64,000 bases of DNA from Hydractinia symbiolongicarpus (lineage: Eukaryota; Cnidaria; Hydrozoa; Anthoathecata; Hydractiniidae), in contig NC_079888.1 of NCBI RefSeq assembly GCF_029227915.1, positions 4,537,001-4,601,000 on the forward strand, in the 5' to 3' direction. Below are positions 25,501 to 38,128 of the stretch, in pieces. The stretch's first letter is position 1. Each line of letters starts with the position of its first letter. The notes under the pieces are model-generated. The model did not search any database and was not told where the DNA came from. It worked only from the letters and a program-made list of their open reading frames with translations. Position numbers and translations under genes: made by a program.

Positions 25501-27116
25501 TTATTATTTTTTGTTATTATTAACTTAATTTCTTCTATCATTACAGCAAAAATTAACAAGCAGATTGACATTAGAAAATGTTTATATATAAATAGGTCAT
25601 GATTGACATCAATAAAATATTTAGTGTTCTTTTCTATTATTCCAAGTGTACTTTTCCATAGGGCACACAACTATTCTTTTTATTACCTTTCAAGCAAAAT
25701 TCAACCCTCTTAATCTCAGGAAAGATATAATAAAATGACTGACTGACACATAATCTAAATCATATTTTATTTTAATTTTTGTCTACGAATAACTTTTCAT
25801 AAACTTTCATAACTTTTTGCCATAGGTGAGCTATCGTGGAAAATAAAACTTCCAAACGCACTAATGGTACTGCACAACGATGTTATAACACTGTCGTGCT
25901 CAGCTGCAGGTTATCCAGCTGCTCAATATTCATTATACCATAATGACACTCTTTTAATGAGGTATAAGTTTTATATACTATGCTCTTTCACCCTCAAAGA
26001 TTCAAATTATTTGTTAGCTGATTAAATTTTACGGTTACATTTCTTCTTTTTTTTCTCCACACCCTATGCTCTTTAATCTTGAATTTGAATCTCCTGATTG
26101 CCCTCTTTGTCGTTTTAGACAAGCTCCTATTTTAAAAAAATATAAAAAATGCATCGATGTCAATATAGGTCACCTAGATCTTTTCCTGTTCTTCCAGTTT
26201 TCATCTCTGTTCATAATAATATCCATTCTGTCATACTCCGTATTTTATCCAAGTCATCCGTTTCTTTCAACAACTCTGTAACCATGTCCTTTTTGTATTC
26301 TATCTATTATATGTTTTGGACTTTTCTTTTCTTTACATATACATTTCCTATTTCTTTCCATGTTGTCTCCAATATTTATCATTTCCAACCTTTTTTCTTT
26401 AATTTCTGTTTTGTCTTTTCATCAATCTTCCTCTTCACTTCTCTCTTTTATTCTTCCCTTATCATTATTGTAATCATCTGTACTTCTATTCCAGTCTCAA
26501 TCCCTATTTTCTCTGTTTCTATATGTCAGGATAATTTCTAATCCTTCTTCTTTTTAGTTCCAGACCACATTACGATCACCCATTTGTGTATAGTATTGCC
26601 AAAGCTGAATCTCACCATAGTGGTGTGTATACTTGTGTCGCGTCCAATGTCCACAAAACAATCACATCTTCGTCATATGTTACAGTTACAAAGTAAGTTT
26701 ATCCTTCTAATCTTGCGTGAACGAATATCTGAAAATATCCCTACTTTCCGTTAAATGTATTTACGTCAAGATTTACAGTTTTACATTATCTGAAACGAAT
26801 TTTTGATTCACAAGACTTAATACATTTGAGGCTTTCATTAAAGTTTTATATGCCAACCCTAAATGTAAGCCTATTTGCTAACATTTGCTACATTTTTTAA
26901 TATACTTGTGTTTGAACCTAATTAACGTAGTGGTGCCAAGTAATATTTGGGAGAAAAACAACAACAAGGTGGGAGAGGGGTTTGCAATATTTTATAATCT
27001 TGAGGATTCATTCGATTTATTATTAGCACTAAAAACACAAGTTTTATTTTATCACATCTTTTAACATCTTCTTTAGGTCACGTGATGCAATCCTTGGACG
27101 TTCAAGATGTGATTAA
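22594..27116 (+). CDS. Gene B: secreted four-Ig-domain protein, 8 exons, 436 aa
   Basis: Coding exons: 22594-22663, 22855-23139, 24005-24343, 24821-24923, 25109-25311, 25826-25961, 26558-26692, 27077-27116, total 1311 bases, all GT-AG. Ig1 and Ig2 are single exons bounded by phase 1 introns. Ig3 and Ig4 are each split by an internal phase 2 intron. Residues 1-23 are the signal peptide (MSSFKAFLYAAHMLLFIHGS), Ig1 24-118 (ECKYSG, ISWTF, NGVFRC), Ig2 119-231 (IKC, YFWGW, LGGIRC), Ig3 232-333 (ILCGAAG, LISWYK, DFGVYKC), Ig4 334-423 (LSCSAAG, GVYTC; Leu/Tyr replace the core Trp), tail 424-436 (KSRDAILGRSRCD). An AATAAA lies at 27181-27186, 65 bases after the stop. Gene B is divergent from A and convergent with C. 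Intron 6 holds a pyrimidine-rich stretch shared with gene D that gives chance ORFs. Secretion is inferred from the signal peptide and the lack of a membrane span. Confidence 0.88.
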
Positions 27117-27837
27117 TGGTCACTACCGAATCATATCTACTGTATACCATATATTATTATTATTGTGTTCGGATTTTTAGAATAAAGCCTTTCAATCTTG
27201 CATAAAAAATATTCTAGCGAAATAACTCTTTGGTATTTTATTTACTTAGTTTCCCATAATCCCATAAACCCTTACACTCCATCGATGCCAAAAGAAGGCT
27301 GGAAGGTACAGCGTGTTTCCTTAAGGCTTTTCCAAGCCTTAAGGAAACCTAAGCCTAAACAAAATTCTAGAGAAGAGATTATATCTTTCTATATTTATTT
27401 TTTCTTTAATGCGTTTGTTTTCTCATTATTAAGTGTATGATTTAGTAACATTGTTAGCTTTGTTCCCTAACGACACTACAAAAACAATCAAAAGAAATTT
27501 CGCAATAAACAAAAAGTACTATTTCATATACGTAGCTTGGTTAAACTTGGTTGCACTAGTTGGTCTTTTTAATGCACCTTTTTGTCAGAGTCTACACGGA
27601 ATGTGGAGCAAATGGCCATGCTGACGTTAGCAACCATTAATAACTGCTGCAACCATGTAGTAATTAAAACCTTATAACATCCTTTTTAAAATTTTCACAC
27701 AATTATTTTGATATAGAGTAGTGGCTAGCTCTTGGAGATGGTTCTGTAGAAAAAACAGGTGCCAGCAAAATAACTTACTCTTTATTATGTGCCGAAAAAG
27801 CTTCAAGCAGCCATCTTTAACAGACAGAATACAGGTG
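27117..27837. other. Convergent spacer B-C, left part
   Basis: Holds the gene B 3' UTR with AATAAA at 27181, a KEGWK-like frame that is only chance, and sequence matching the D-E spacer (for example around 27640-27660 and 48560-48590, CAACCATGTAGTAATT). No gene is supported. Confidence 0.5.
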
Positions 27838-27841
27838 TTAA

Positions 27842-28600
27842 CCCTATTTGGTCTGGGGTTTTTTAAACATACTATGACCGGGGGGACGGAATCCGCCAAC
27901 CCCCCCCCCCCCCCCTCAATAACTTTTCATAGGGTTGTACAAATTGAAACAAACTTGGCACACTTATAGAACGTCATAAAAAAAACAAAATGGTAGCAAT
28001 AAATTTTTGCTTGTGTCACCACATCTTCTGTGACGTCATCAGAAGCTTGAAATTTGTTAAGAATGCCACTATCTGCTTAAAGTTTAATTAATTTTGTTCC
28101 AGAGCGAATTTTTGCATTCCGTTTGAAATTTCTGAAAGCTAAATAAAAGTTATTTAACATATGTTCCGGTTTTAAGGAGGAACGCATAAAAAAGAGCCAA
28201 AAATTACACGAAAATTCGAATTTTCCTAATTTCGAGTAAAATCCGACACAATCCAGAAATCATATTAATCACGTTTTAAAATTATGCACAACGATTCTTC
28301 TTAATAAAACAAAGTTGTGTTGCTAGTTTCAAGTTCTAAAAATAATTCTAACAGGAGTTATTAACTTTTCCCCATTATGAGGATTTCATAGAGATTTTTA
28401 GGGGCAGTTTCCAGTAATGGTTAATATCGAAGCCTCTGAACGGTATGGGACCCAAAAATTTGGCATGCAGGTGTCTAATAGATAAATATTGAAACTCAGT
28501 AAGTTTCATAGCCATATAACATAGCAATTAAAAGTTATTAAAAAACCCGTCAGGGGGGGGGGGGGGGCGGAATCCGCATCCCTCCCCGGACCGAATAGGG
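27842..28600. mobile_element. Non-autonomous piggyBac-like element, TTAA target duplication
   Basis: The 759-bp insert is flanked by TTAA (27838-27841 and 28601-28604). Its ends are inverted repeats: CCCTATTTGGTCTGGGG on the left and CCCTATTCGGTCCGGGG read inward from the right. Each end has a nearby GGAATCCGC motif and a homopolymer run (16 C at 27900-27915, 15 G at 28553-28567). The paralogous place in the D-E spacer (49001-49020) has the uninterrupted flank with one TTAA, so the insertion is precise. There is no transposase frame. TTAA with CCC ends is the known signature of the piggyBac superfamily. Confidence 0.82.
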
Positions 28601-28604
28601 TTAA

Positions 28605-31313
28605 TATAAAGAACTAGCAAGCTACAAGCCACAAGCCTCTATGTGACCTGGCGTTAAACGCTACGTTGAACGTTTAACTGTAGGTCAACTAGGGGGACAA
28701 TTACGTTGGGGGCTTTCTTGACACATATATGAGGTGTTACAAATCCTGGTAAACGCCCAAAAGACTTCTAGAAGTAAACTGCGCCGCGCATTAAAGGGGA
28801 GTTATGTAGTACAGGTGCATCGTATGTTCAAAATCTAGTAAAGGGCGAACAGCGTTATTGCGTTTCTAGTGTCATGTATTTCTAAAAAATAACTTGTCCA
28901 CAAGTTTAGCTGAAATATGAACACAGGCTGCAACCCGTTGTTACTTTATCATAGCAGAAAGTTGGCAAGCTCTCTGTTATTTTATGGAATAAGTTCTTGC
29001 AAAAGTTCAAAAATGAACCACGAGTGACACAAAGTTTAGCGTATATTGCAGTTAATCCACGGCATATATCCTTATATTGTGCCTACATCGTTTCACACTA
29101 CATGTCCACTTGTACGCTGGTCCCTGCAGCTCTTTTTTTTTCAAAATTTAAAACACTTTTCTTTCATGATCCAAACAGTTCTCTTTTGCATTCTCACCTT
29201 TCTCTTCTGTATTTTGACACTTCTCTTCTGCACTTAAACTTAACACTTCTCTGAATGTGGCTCCACACAAAATCTGTTCGGCAATTTTACACTCATCGTC
29301 TGCATAATTTTTTCTTTTTTTGCAACACGTATACTTAGCTAACACGTGTTTAATTTACCAACATTTGATTGTAGCATGTCCCAAAGCATGTGCACGATAT
29401 AAAATAATGTCACGAATTAATACAGATCAGTAGCAAAGCAAATAACTTTATTTATTCATAAACAGAAAGGCCACAATAAATGACTTCGCAGCCTTTTTAC
29501 CTTTTTGATATGATAGAAGGAGAGTTATTAATTACCAATAATGTTTGAAGAAAAGAAATGTCTTTATTAAGAAGAGAAATAAGCCATAGGGGCCATCGTA
29601 TATTGGATTTAATTTGTAGATCGTGTTAATGGTAATCATCAGTGTGCTACTTTGGTGAAACATCCATGCTCATCCAGATTAGGTTAATTGCATTCTTAGG
29701 TCTAAAATCCAAATACTAAAATATCGCTCTATACCAGGAGTGTTATAACGGTTTTTCTTATTATGCTCTCACTCGATGTTATAACTCATTCGACAGTGGA
29801 CTAGCAATTTAAATGACATTTCCAAAAAGTAAGTGAATGAATTTATAATATTCGCCATGATTGCATGTTTAATGTTTATTTTCACCAACATGATAGTAGT
29901 TTCTTCTAGAAGCCTTTTATTTATGTAATATGTTTTAACATGTTAAAATAAAGATGTTGTCACGTTTCCTAGTCAGTATAAATCCTACACATAATAAATT
30001 TAAGATGTGGCTACAAATCTTAAAATGTATATCGTTGGGAGGAGCAACATAACCAATTTTTACCTTATTTAGCGAATATTTATACTGGATATACATGTCA
30101 ACTAAAAGCTGTTTTAAATATGTGTCCAGTTAAAATACATAAAAAGATATTAAAATATATTTGTACATACATGAATGATAAAACCAAGTATGATGGACGC
30201 ACGAGAATCAGAGACTGGTCAAAAATAAAGAAGTCGGGTGAAAACGAGTTTAAACAACGTAGAAAATTTCATAACAGATGTCAAAGTCAACAAAGTAGAG
30301 TAGTGTCACACAGATAGATAGCGATAATAATGACAAACCACTGCATTAGATTGTTATTAAGTTTTGATAGATATATTTTTTCGTCCTAGCCACTATTGTT
30401 TTTTCTTTTTTTTTGCGTGTGTTTCAAATCCCATTTTTGAAACTTAAGTTGTGGGTACCTAGTTAAGCCAACTAAAAAGTTACCTGCTATGAAATTTGAA
30501 AATACTTCTTTCTAATCATGTTAGTCATATATAGTTAGACAGCTACACTTTTAATTGTGATATAATTTTTGTCGAAAAATATAAAAATTTAATAACAAAG
30601 TTTTTTGGTTTAATTCCGTGCATAGTTTAAGGTTTATTTACGCTAACAATTTTGTAACGACAGGCTGTAGGCTGAGTTTCCTATTTAAACTGACACTGAA
30701 TTTAGAAACTTTAACGAAGACCTGCATGTTTGTTTTTGATCAGTTTTATCGTAACCAACGTTTTTCAAGTAATCTTTAATTTTCTTGTTAATGTCGTTAT
30801 GGAGCGGAGATAACGATATCATTGTTCCGTTTCTCTGGTCATGCACTTACTCATAAAGCAAAAGTCTCAAATAAACATTGAAAACTCATTACCCATGTAT
30901 AGCCATTATAAAATACAGCTATGTATTATTTTTGATAAGAAATCAAGCATATAATTCATAAAATGTATAAATTGCAAAGCTTCTCATACATTAAGTACAT
31001 TATCAGGTATTAAAAGATACTGTACTAGAAGTACATGAGTTATGGTTCATAAATAATATGATCAGATTCCAGTCTTCTTTTGGCATCCATGCGTGTATGC
31101 AGTGTAATGGGTTAACTGGATTTTGAAAACTAAGGGAATCTAACATTGAAGAGTTCTTGCACTGAAATAATATTTTTATAAATTGAAAGGCCACATTACA
31201 AAAATCTTTATGTAGTTTCAATTAAAACTGTCCTAATTCAAATACTAAGTAGTTGAAACCAGCTTTTGTCCACAAAAATTAAAAAACCCGGACCATAATA
31301 TATGGTTCTGCTA
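28605..31313. other. Convergent spacer B-C, right part
   Basis: Matches the D-E spacer (AAGAACTAGC at 28611 and 49017; GAACGTTTAACTGTAG in both). No gene is supported; the open frames (up to 85 codons at 28997-29254) are low in complexity and not conserved in the other spacer. Confidence 0.55.
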
Positions 31314-34300
31314 TTACGATGAATCGCATTTTGAACGTCCGAGGATTGCATCACGTGACCTAAAAAAATAGAGAGAGAGAAAGTAGAAATAAAAATTACA
31401 TTTAGGGTTGGCAAAACAGTAAACCATTCGATTCAAAGGATATTATTTTACATTAATTAACTAGAGATTAGAAGAATAAGCTTACTTCGTAACTGTAACA
31501 TATGCAGAAGATGTGATTGTTTTGTAGATATTGGACGCAACACAAGTATACACACCACTATGATGAAATTTAGCTTTAGCAATACTATGGACAAATATGT
31601 GATTGTAACGTGTCTTTGAACTGAAAAATAGAAAGGATTGCAAAATGGCACTTGACGTCATAGCAAAACAAACATATTATGCATAAACAAGTATAATGTG
31701 AATCGTGTTGCATAAAATAATTGAAATCAAGCTAACTATATAAAACATTTGTAAATTTTCTATTTTGTTGACGCTAGCATAAATGCATTTTATGTTAGTG
31801 TAAGAAATACTAAAGAAATTTAGGATGAAGTCTGCAATTCCAGACATATTTACTTCAGTTACATTGGTCAAAATGGTAGTCATAAGCAATTAGGAATGTC
31901 ATACACCCTGCTCGTACATCAAACTGCACTTATCGATATTCAGAAATTGGCCTTATTTATGGTTATTTAGTTACGTATAAAAATTTCAAATGATTCAAAT
32001 GTGTACTGACAACAACAGCATATGTTGTTCTTTTTTGTAATTCTCAGCTCTTCGTCGGCAGTAGTGTTGACTATTTAGTACTGACATAATGCAGGATGAA
32101 GCAACTGTTTAATATTAACGTTCTTCATCAGGTATATGTATACCTCAAAGCATACCTTTAACAGAATACATCCGTCAATCTTTGCGTTTTGGCTAGTTGA
32201 TGCTGTTTAAAGAACCAATAAATTGCACAAAATGTATTTTTGGTAAATTTTAAATTTCACAACTGTATCTAACATTACGTCCGCTATTTTGGAAGTAGAG
32301 AAGCATAATATTGCAAGTAAAAAAAACATGAGAATATGCCTTAAAATTGTTAGCCTATACGTATGCATTGATCTAAAGAACGTATTTCTTTCAAAGCGAC
32401 GTATCAACATCATCATCATTCTCGGCTTAACGTCCGTTTTCCATGCTAGCATGGGTTGGACGGGGTGTGTTAATGACCCTCTTTCAATCTGATTTAGACT
32501 GTTTTAGATCTAAACTCAACTTCCTCTGTATCAAGTCCGTCCTTATAACCTCCTGCCAAGTCTTTCTCGGTATGCCTCTGGGCTTTGCCCCAGGAACTAG
32601 CAAGTCTTTACACCTTCTTACCCAATTATCCTCCTCCATTCTTTCGAAGTGCCACAGCCAATTCAATCTTCTTATATGGATAACATCTTTAATTCTACGG
32701 AGACTTAGCCTGATTCTTAGCTCATCTGAACTCTTTCAGTCTCTCAGACTGGCGTTACACATCCACCTAACCATTATCATATCATTCCTTTCTAAACGGT
32801 CAAGATCTTCCTGCTTCACTGCCCATGTATATGGTATATGATTCTATTTAGACAGGAAGATCAGCTTAACGAAACGACATTAAAGATTTCATTACAGACG
32901 GTCAGGTACTGTTGTGATCAAACATTCTTATTCTTATTATATTTCCTCCAAACTTCTTATATAACTTAAGATAAATATACTGCGTTCCATCCATTTAACT
33001 CGAACAAAACCATATATGGGAAATGTTGAAAGAACTTGGAATGTGGACGATAATAGAGAAAACAATATATCAAAGACTGATGTTGTAAGAAGGTGTAATG
33101 AAAACGAATAATGAAAGACTTAGGAAACTGAAAACAATTGATTACATTAAGACCGAACAGGATGGATGGCATAAATAGAGAAAATAGGGATTGGGGCTGG
33201 CATAGAACGACAGATGAAAAAAGCAGAATGAAAAAAAGAAGTAAACACTAAGATTAGAAAGGAAAAGGTAGTGAAAGAAAAGCAAAACACAATGAGAAAG
33301 ATAAGATATCAGAAGGGCGGGAATTTAAAATAATGTTATATAAAAGAAACATTAAAAACTCATTACCCATGCATAACTATGTATTCAAATTAAAAATAGT
33401 TGAGTTTTCACTGTCATGGCTCATGAGTGATGTCAAAGAAGCAAGCGAAACAACGCTTAGATATTCGAAACAACATTTGGAGAAGATCAAGAGGATAAAA
33501 GAATAGATATTTTTATACATAAAGAGAAGAACTGAAAACAATGATAAAAAATGAGAAGGAACACAGAAAGTTGCCTTATGACATAGACATTTTAATGCAT
33601 GTTTTAATTTTTTTTTAAATAGGAGATTCTAGGAACGTCAATATCAGCAGACAAACAAAAAATTGAAGCGTAGAAACATAACCACGAAGTCAAGTTAGGA
33701 TGCACTCTTTGTCACCTGAAATCTTTGAGATTAAAATATCTATTTATATTCAGTTCATTTAAAACAAGGTATACCTCTTTAAAAGAGTGTCGTTATGGTA
33801 TAATGAGTACTGAACCGCTGGATAACCCGAGGCTGAGCACCACAGTATTATAACATCGTTGTGCTGTACCTTTACTACGTTTCGAAGTTTTATTTTCCAC
33901 GACGTTTCACCTAAGACAAAAAGTATAACAACGATCCATGGGCAAAAATTTAAAATAAATATGACTAATGTGTTATAAATATCTGGTATTCTAAATGATC
34001 CTACCTTAGATTTATGCTTTTGAGAGAATCGGAACGCTTGTTAAAAAAAGTTTTTTTAATATTAATCGATTTGTTAGTTTTAATGAAAAAGTTAGAGTAA
34101 CAAAGTTAGCAAGGATTAATAAAAACTGACCAGCCATGAAAATTGGATAATAACTTTAAATAAGTTGCATTACATAACGTTGTAAGTGGCACGCACAGAC
34201 ACAGCGTATTTCAAATTGTAAAAACAGTAAAGACGATTATAGGGAAGCAAAGGAAAGTACAAAAGTAATACTAGTTAACGATTTTTATTTTTGTGTTTGC

Positions 34301-37300
34301 GAATGTTACATCGCAGATGTATTTTAAAGCTGCAATAAGAAATAACGTAAATAACTCACGATGCACAAGTAATACACCTTCCTTTGAGTCTTCACCCAGG
34401 CTATTTCTTGCCACACATTTATATACTCCGACGTCAGTTGTTCTAACCGGCACAATTCGTAGTCGCATATTCCCGGACAAAATCATGATGTTGCCTGCAG
34501 CACTGCCACTTGAAGGCAAAACTTTTACTCCATCTTTATACCAGGATATCAAAGGTGTTGGACTAAAAATATTTGTGGTTATGTGACTTCTTAAAAATGA
34601 CGGTCTACAGAACTTAGTGCCGGAAACAAAGACATGCATATTTCTTATCGTAATGTCGTGAGTATTTAAATGAAGGATTATTATGAAATAACTGTGTATA
34701 AATCCTCTACTTAGCAGTGCCCGACAGTCCCAGATGCATCCATGAAACTATCTATGTGTTTCGTTAACATAATTTCACATAAAGTGTAAAGGCTCCTGCG
34801 CGGTTATCAGTTCTGGTATCTGTGGATCAAAACCAAACAATATTGTTGTAAACACATTCAGTAGCGGCAATATAAATTTGATTCTCGATTATATTTGTTC
34901 GTCATGATCGGAGATGAAAATATAGTAAATTAGAGAATGGATACAAGGATAAATCTTCATTTAATCGATTAGCTTTTCTTTTCATATAAAAATACCCAAT
35001 CAACACAAAATGCATGAGAATACACACTTACTTTCCCACCGCACCACATAATATATCCACTGATCTTCCTTCCATAGCGGAGAACTTTTTATCCATGTGA
35101 GATACCAAAGTTGGTAAAGTTTTCTCGCTGGTGCCTATAAATTTTATAACCTTTTATTAGAATAAATAAAGTGTAAGGACATGCAAAGAGAGATCGCATA
35201 TTTTTTTGTATGTGCTTTGTTTATCAAAAAATAATATGCATCGTAAGTCCCCAAAGTCCTCTTATTTTACTTGTCCAATCCTTCATGTTCCTGAGCTGCC
35301 GTCCACAATTATGTTCTCAAATTTGAATTTACATAACAGTCGTATGATATTAAAACTTTTTATCTCTTGATGATGATCAATACTCTTTTTTCAAAATAAT
35401 CTCTTGATATCTTAACTGCAAAATTCGGACGCACCGATAACGTTAAGTATAGTTTACGTTTACAGCAATACAGTTTTACTCTACACTGTCTTTTTTTTAT
35501 CATTTTTCATTTTATTTACCCTTAGTTTATTCATACTTTAATTACATTGTAATTATTTTGAATGAATAAATATATTAATGTATAAACTTGAAAAAAAGTA
35601 TAGTTTACGTTAATGTAAATGTTATCACTAATAAACAAAGAATTTTAACTAAAGCATAATTTCCAGCTTTGGATTTGTAAAATATTGACCGACTTAATTC
35701 ATAATAAATTGGCAGTGTTAAGTAAAGTATAAAACAAAATCGCATAAGCTTACCACGAATATTGTGTATCATACGGTAAAAAAAATGTACATACTATTTC
35801 GAGCATCAATTTTAAACTGGCAGCTAAAAGTCACCTCTCTTTGGTTATACAAGATGCAGCTAATGCCAACCAAGTTATTAATCAAATCAACATCACCCTG
35901 TTTCAAGTGCGAAATGACGAAGGAGCCAGATTTTCCAATAAATGCATGCTTTATTGGCGAATTTGTTTTCAGGATAACAAGAGGGGCTTGCAATTTCACA
36001 ACGCCCCAATAGTAAATTTGTCCATGACCAGTTGTATGTTTGGGACATTTTAACGTTAAACTTTTACCAAGAATTGCTTTAACAGTCCTTGTTGCATCAT
36101 GTGATTGGAAGCCAGGGTTGAATTCTCCAAGACCTAAGCAATTTTCAATTTTCAATTAATGAATAATATAATAAAACAAGTCTGTGCTAAAAGAAAAAAA
36201 AGACACCCATTTTTATCTTTACAGAGCCGAGTGAGTAAATGTTCAACCCAATCCTGCATGTAAGGATACTGCTGCTGTATTATTTTTCAAATGCCATCCT
36301 GATTTTTAAATTGAACTAATAGGGAGGTCAATGAGATTTATGGTAAAAAACTAATTCTTGATAGGTATGCTATTATTAAAGACTGTAGCTCTGTATGAAA
36401 TCTTTGAAATCTGCGTGTTTCCTTTGACCTTACCTTGAAAGTACCTGAAAAAACTGATTTGACAACTTTTAAACTTGAAACTTACTTTTTAATACACACT
36501 TTTCTTTGATGAGCAATACAAGACTCAAATCCTTCAAAAGACAAAAGAGCAGCTTTGAGGTGAGTTACATAAAAAAGGATAAAAGGAGAATTCAGAATCA
36601 GCCATAGTTTCCGATAATATCCTTGTTCTATGACGTTTTAAGGCTTTCTAAGACATTTTAAACGACGCAAAAAGTGATTAAAATAAATGTTTGACTTTAG
36701 TTTTCGCATCAACCCAACTGAACAAGAAAACAAGTAAAATTTGGACTACAAAATAGAGAATCAATACGCAATAATTAAGAACCACCTACGCCTGTAAGAT
36801 TAAAAAAACGCAAGCAACATTGAACCTCAACCTTAACATTGTGTTGCTTATGACAAAGTGGAGTATTAACGGTTAAAGAGTGCTTTAATAGTCGATCAAT
36901 TGTTCATCACTTACACAATTTACAAAGTTATAATGTCGTGGACGATGAAAAAAGTTTATGTAGAGTTTGGACTTAACTTACTTTTAACTTTCAAGATATA
37001 CTCTGAAAATACTGCTCCATAATTATTACTGACGTGGCAGCGATAGACGCCGTTATTTCGATTTGTGACGTCGAATACTCTTAATTTATCAGGGGCGATT
37101 AAACTGTATTGCCCTTTGTTATGTATTTTCGTTCCGTTAAAAGTCCAGCTGATTGTCACATTTGATTTACAGCTGTATTTACATTCCAATGTGAGAGAAT
37201 TTCTACCAGGCACACCTTCTATTGGAAAAAGTCCTACCAATGAGACTTCTTTAATTTCAGGTAAAGCTAAAAAAAAATACATAATCAGGTTTTTCTTCGG

Positions 37301-38128
37301 CAAAGCTAACCTTTTCTAGTTTGTTATAACAACATCAGATACCTTAATTCAGTTCCTAGTATTGTTTTTAAATAAGAGTTTTGCAAAGAGGACTTTGGTG
37401 TATTTGAATGTACCATATGAACTACTTTGCTTATGTGCCAAAACAATATTGTAGACAGTCACCTAAGACATCAATTTACATTTTTTATTGTCCCTGGCAT
37501 CACTAAGCCGGGATTAAACCAACAATCTCTTTTACCAGGTGCAAGCGCTGTTCCATAATACTACTTGTTGGTGCATCGTATGCGTGTATTTTAAACTTTA
37601 TCACAAAATTATTCTCCTTTAATTACTCAAATCAGACGGATGACGGACAGCGCTCTCAGCACGCCTTTAATGTGCAGTTATCGATGATTTAGTTTTTACT
37701 TTATAGTTTGCGTATATTTTTGGAACTGGCATCCGCTAAATTAGCGTGGCTGTAAACGCTAAGAAATATGATGGGAATTATAGGAAGAATAAGAAAAAAG
37801 ACTTTCTTGATTAGTGTTGATATCAATTAATAATTATCCAAAACTTGAGTAGTTTTTAGAGTGCAAAAAGTCTCTTTAGTTAAGTGGTTTTGTAAAAAAA
37901 TTTGTGTCGCATAAAAAGGAGAAACAGTAAACCCAAACATATTCGAAACACAAATACACCTATTTTCTTATCTGGTAACATGTATCCTTCTTGAATCCGT
38001 ATTGTCTTGTTTACATTAAAGAAACGCAGTCAAAACTTAACAATCAAAACAAGATACTCACGCGGTACGTTGCCATAAATTAACAATAACATCCGCATTG
38101 CACACAGGAACGTTTTACAACAAGACAT
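31314..38128 (-). CDS. Gene C: secreted four-Ig-domain protein, 8 exons, 437 aa
   Basis: Coding exons in transcript order: 38062-38128, 36982-37266, 35795-36133, 35032-35134, 34360-34562, 33775-33910, 31486-31620, 31314-31359, total 1314 bases, all GT-AG. Exons 2-7 have the same lengths as in the other copies. The signal peptide (about residues 1-22) is the most diverged of the family, starting MSCCKTFLCAMRMLLLIYGN. Ig1 carries the additional cysteine (KYSCKSN) also seen in gene A. Ig2 ends in RNS where the other copies have QKG or QRG, because the exon 3 donor is shifted to AATA|GTATGT. Ig3 keeps the W-C pattern. Ig4 reads WCSASGYPAVQYSLY, so the core Trp is lost. The tail is KSRDAILGRSKCDSS, shared with gene E except at two positions. 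Intron 6 (2154 bases) holds a LINE 3' end at 32405-32826 and an older purine-rich repeat that is also present in gene E. Confidence 0.86.
32405..32826 (-). mobile_element. LINE 3' end with RT C-terminal coding remnant, in gene C intron 6
   Basis: On the minus strand a 60-codon open frame (32484-32666) reads WLWHFERMEEDNWVRRCKDL then PRGIPRKTWQEVIRTDL, the typical C-terminal end of a LINE reverse transcriptase. Further RT-like codons lie upstream in broken frames. The 3' end is a (TGATGATGATG) tail at 32405. GTAT flanks both sides (32401-32404 and 32827-32830). The corresponding intron of gene E reads straight through near 53315-53330, giving an empty site. The copy is 5'-truncated. A second, shorter copy lies at 222-362. 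Confidence 0.78.
32990..33340 (+). repeat. Purine-rich repeat remnant shared by introns 6 of genes C and E
   Basis: GGAATGTTGAAAGAACTTGG and what follows are nearly the same at 53512-53830 in gene E. The plus-strand codons (MLKELGMWT, then QRLML) loosely recall a LINE reverse transcriptase C-terminal region, broken by stops. Because it is present in both genes, it predates their duplication. It is absent from gene A intron 6. The identity as a LINE is tentative. Confidence 0.4.
35469..35595. repeat. Dispersed repeat copy, gene C intron 3
   Basis: TTTTACTCTACACTGTC, an ATTTTATTTA block and ATTGTAATTATTTT appear in the same order at about 40957-41062. No counterpart is apparent in the same intron of genes A or E. 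It may be the 3' end of a small retroelement. Confidence 0.45.
37497..37562 (-). repeat. Possible decayed tRNA-derived SINE fragment, gene C intron 1
   Basis: On the minus strand, TTGGTTTAATCCCGGC resembles the B box region of a tRNA gene. The upstream part is too decayed to show an A box. Gene C intron 1 is otherwise ordinary. Confidence 0.3.

Noticed and set aside
26149-26541. 130-codon hydrophobic frame in gene B (similar frames at 46646-47069 in gene D)
   Set aside because: It lies in a pyrimidine-rich part of intron 6. The Phe/Ser/Ile-rich translation reflects composition, and the frame is not kept between B and D.
27721-27969. 82-codon frame with a proline run
   Set aside because: The prolines come from the poly-C run of the piggyBac-like insert, and the frame crosses its boundary.
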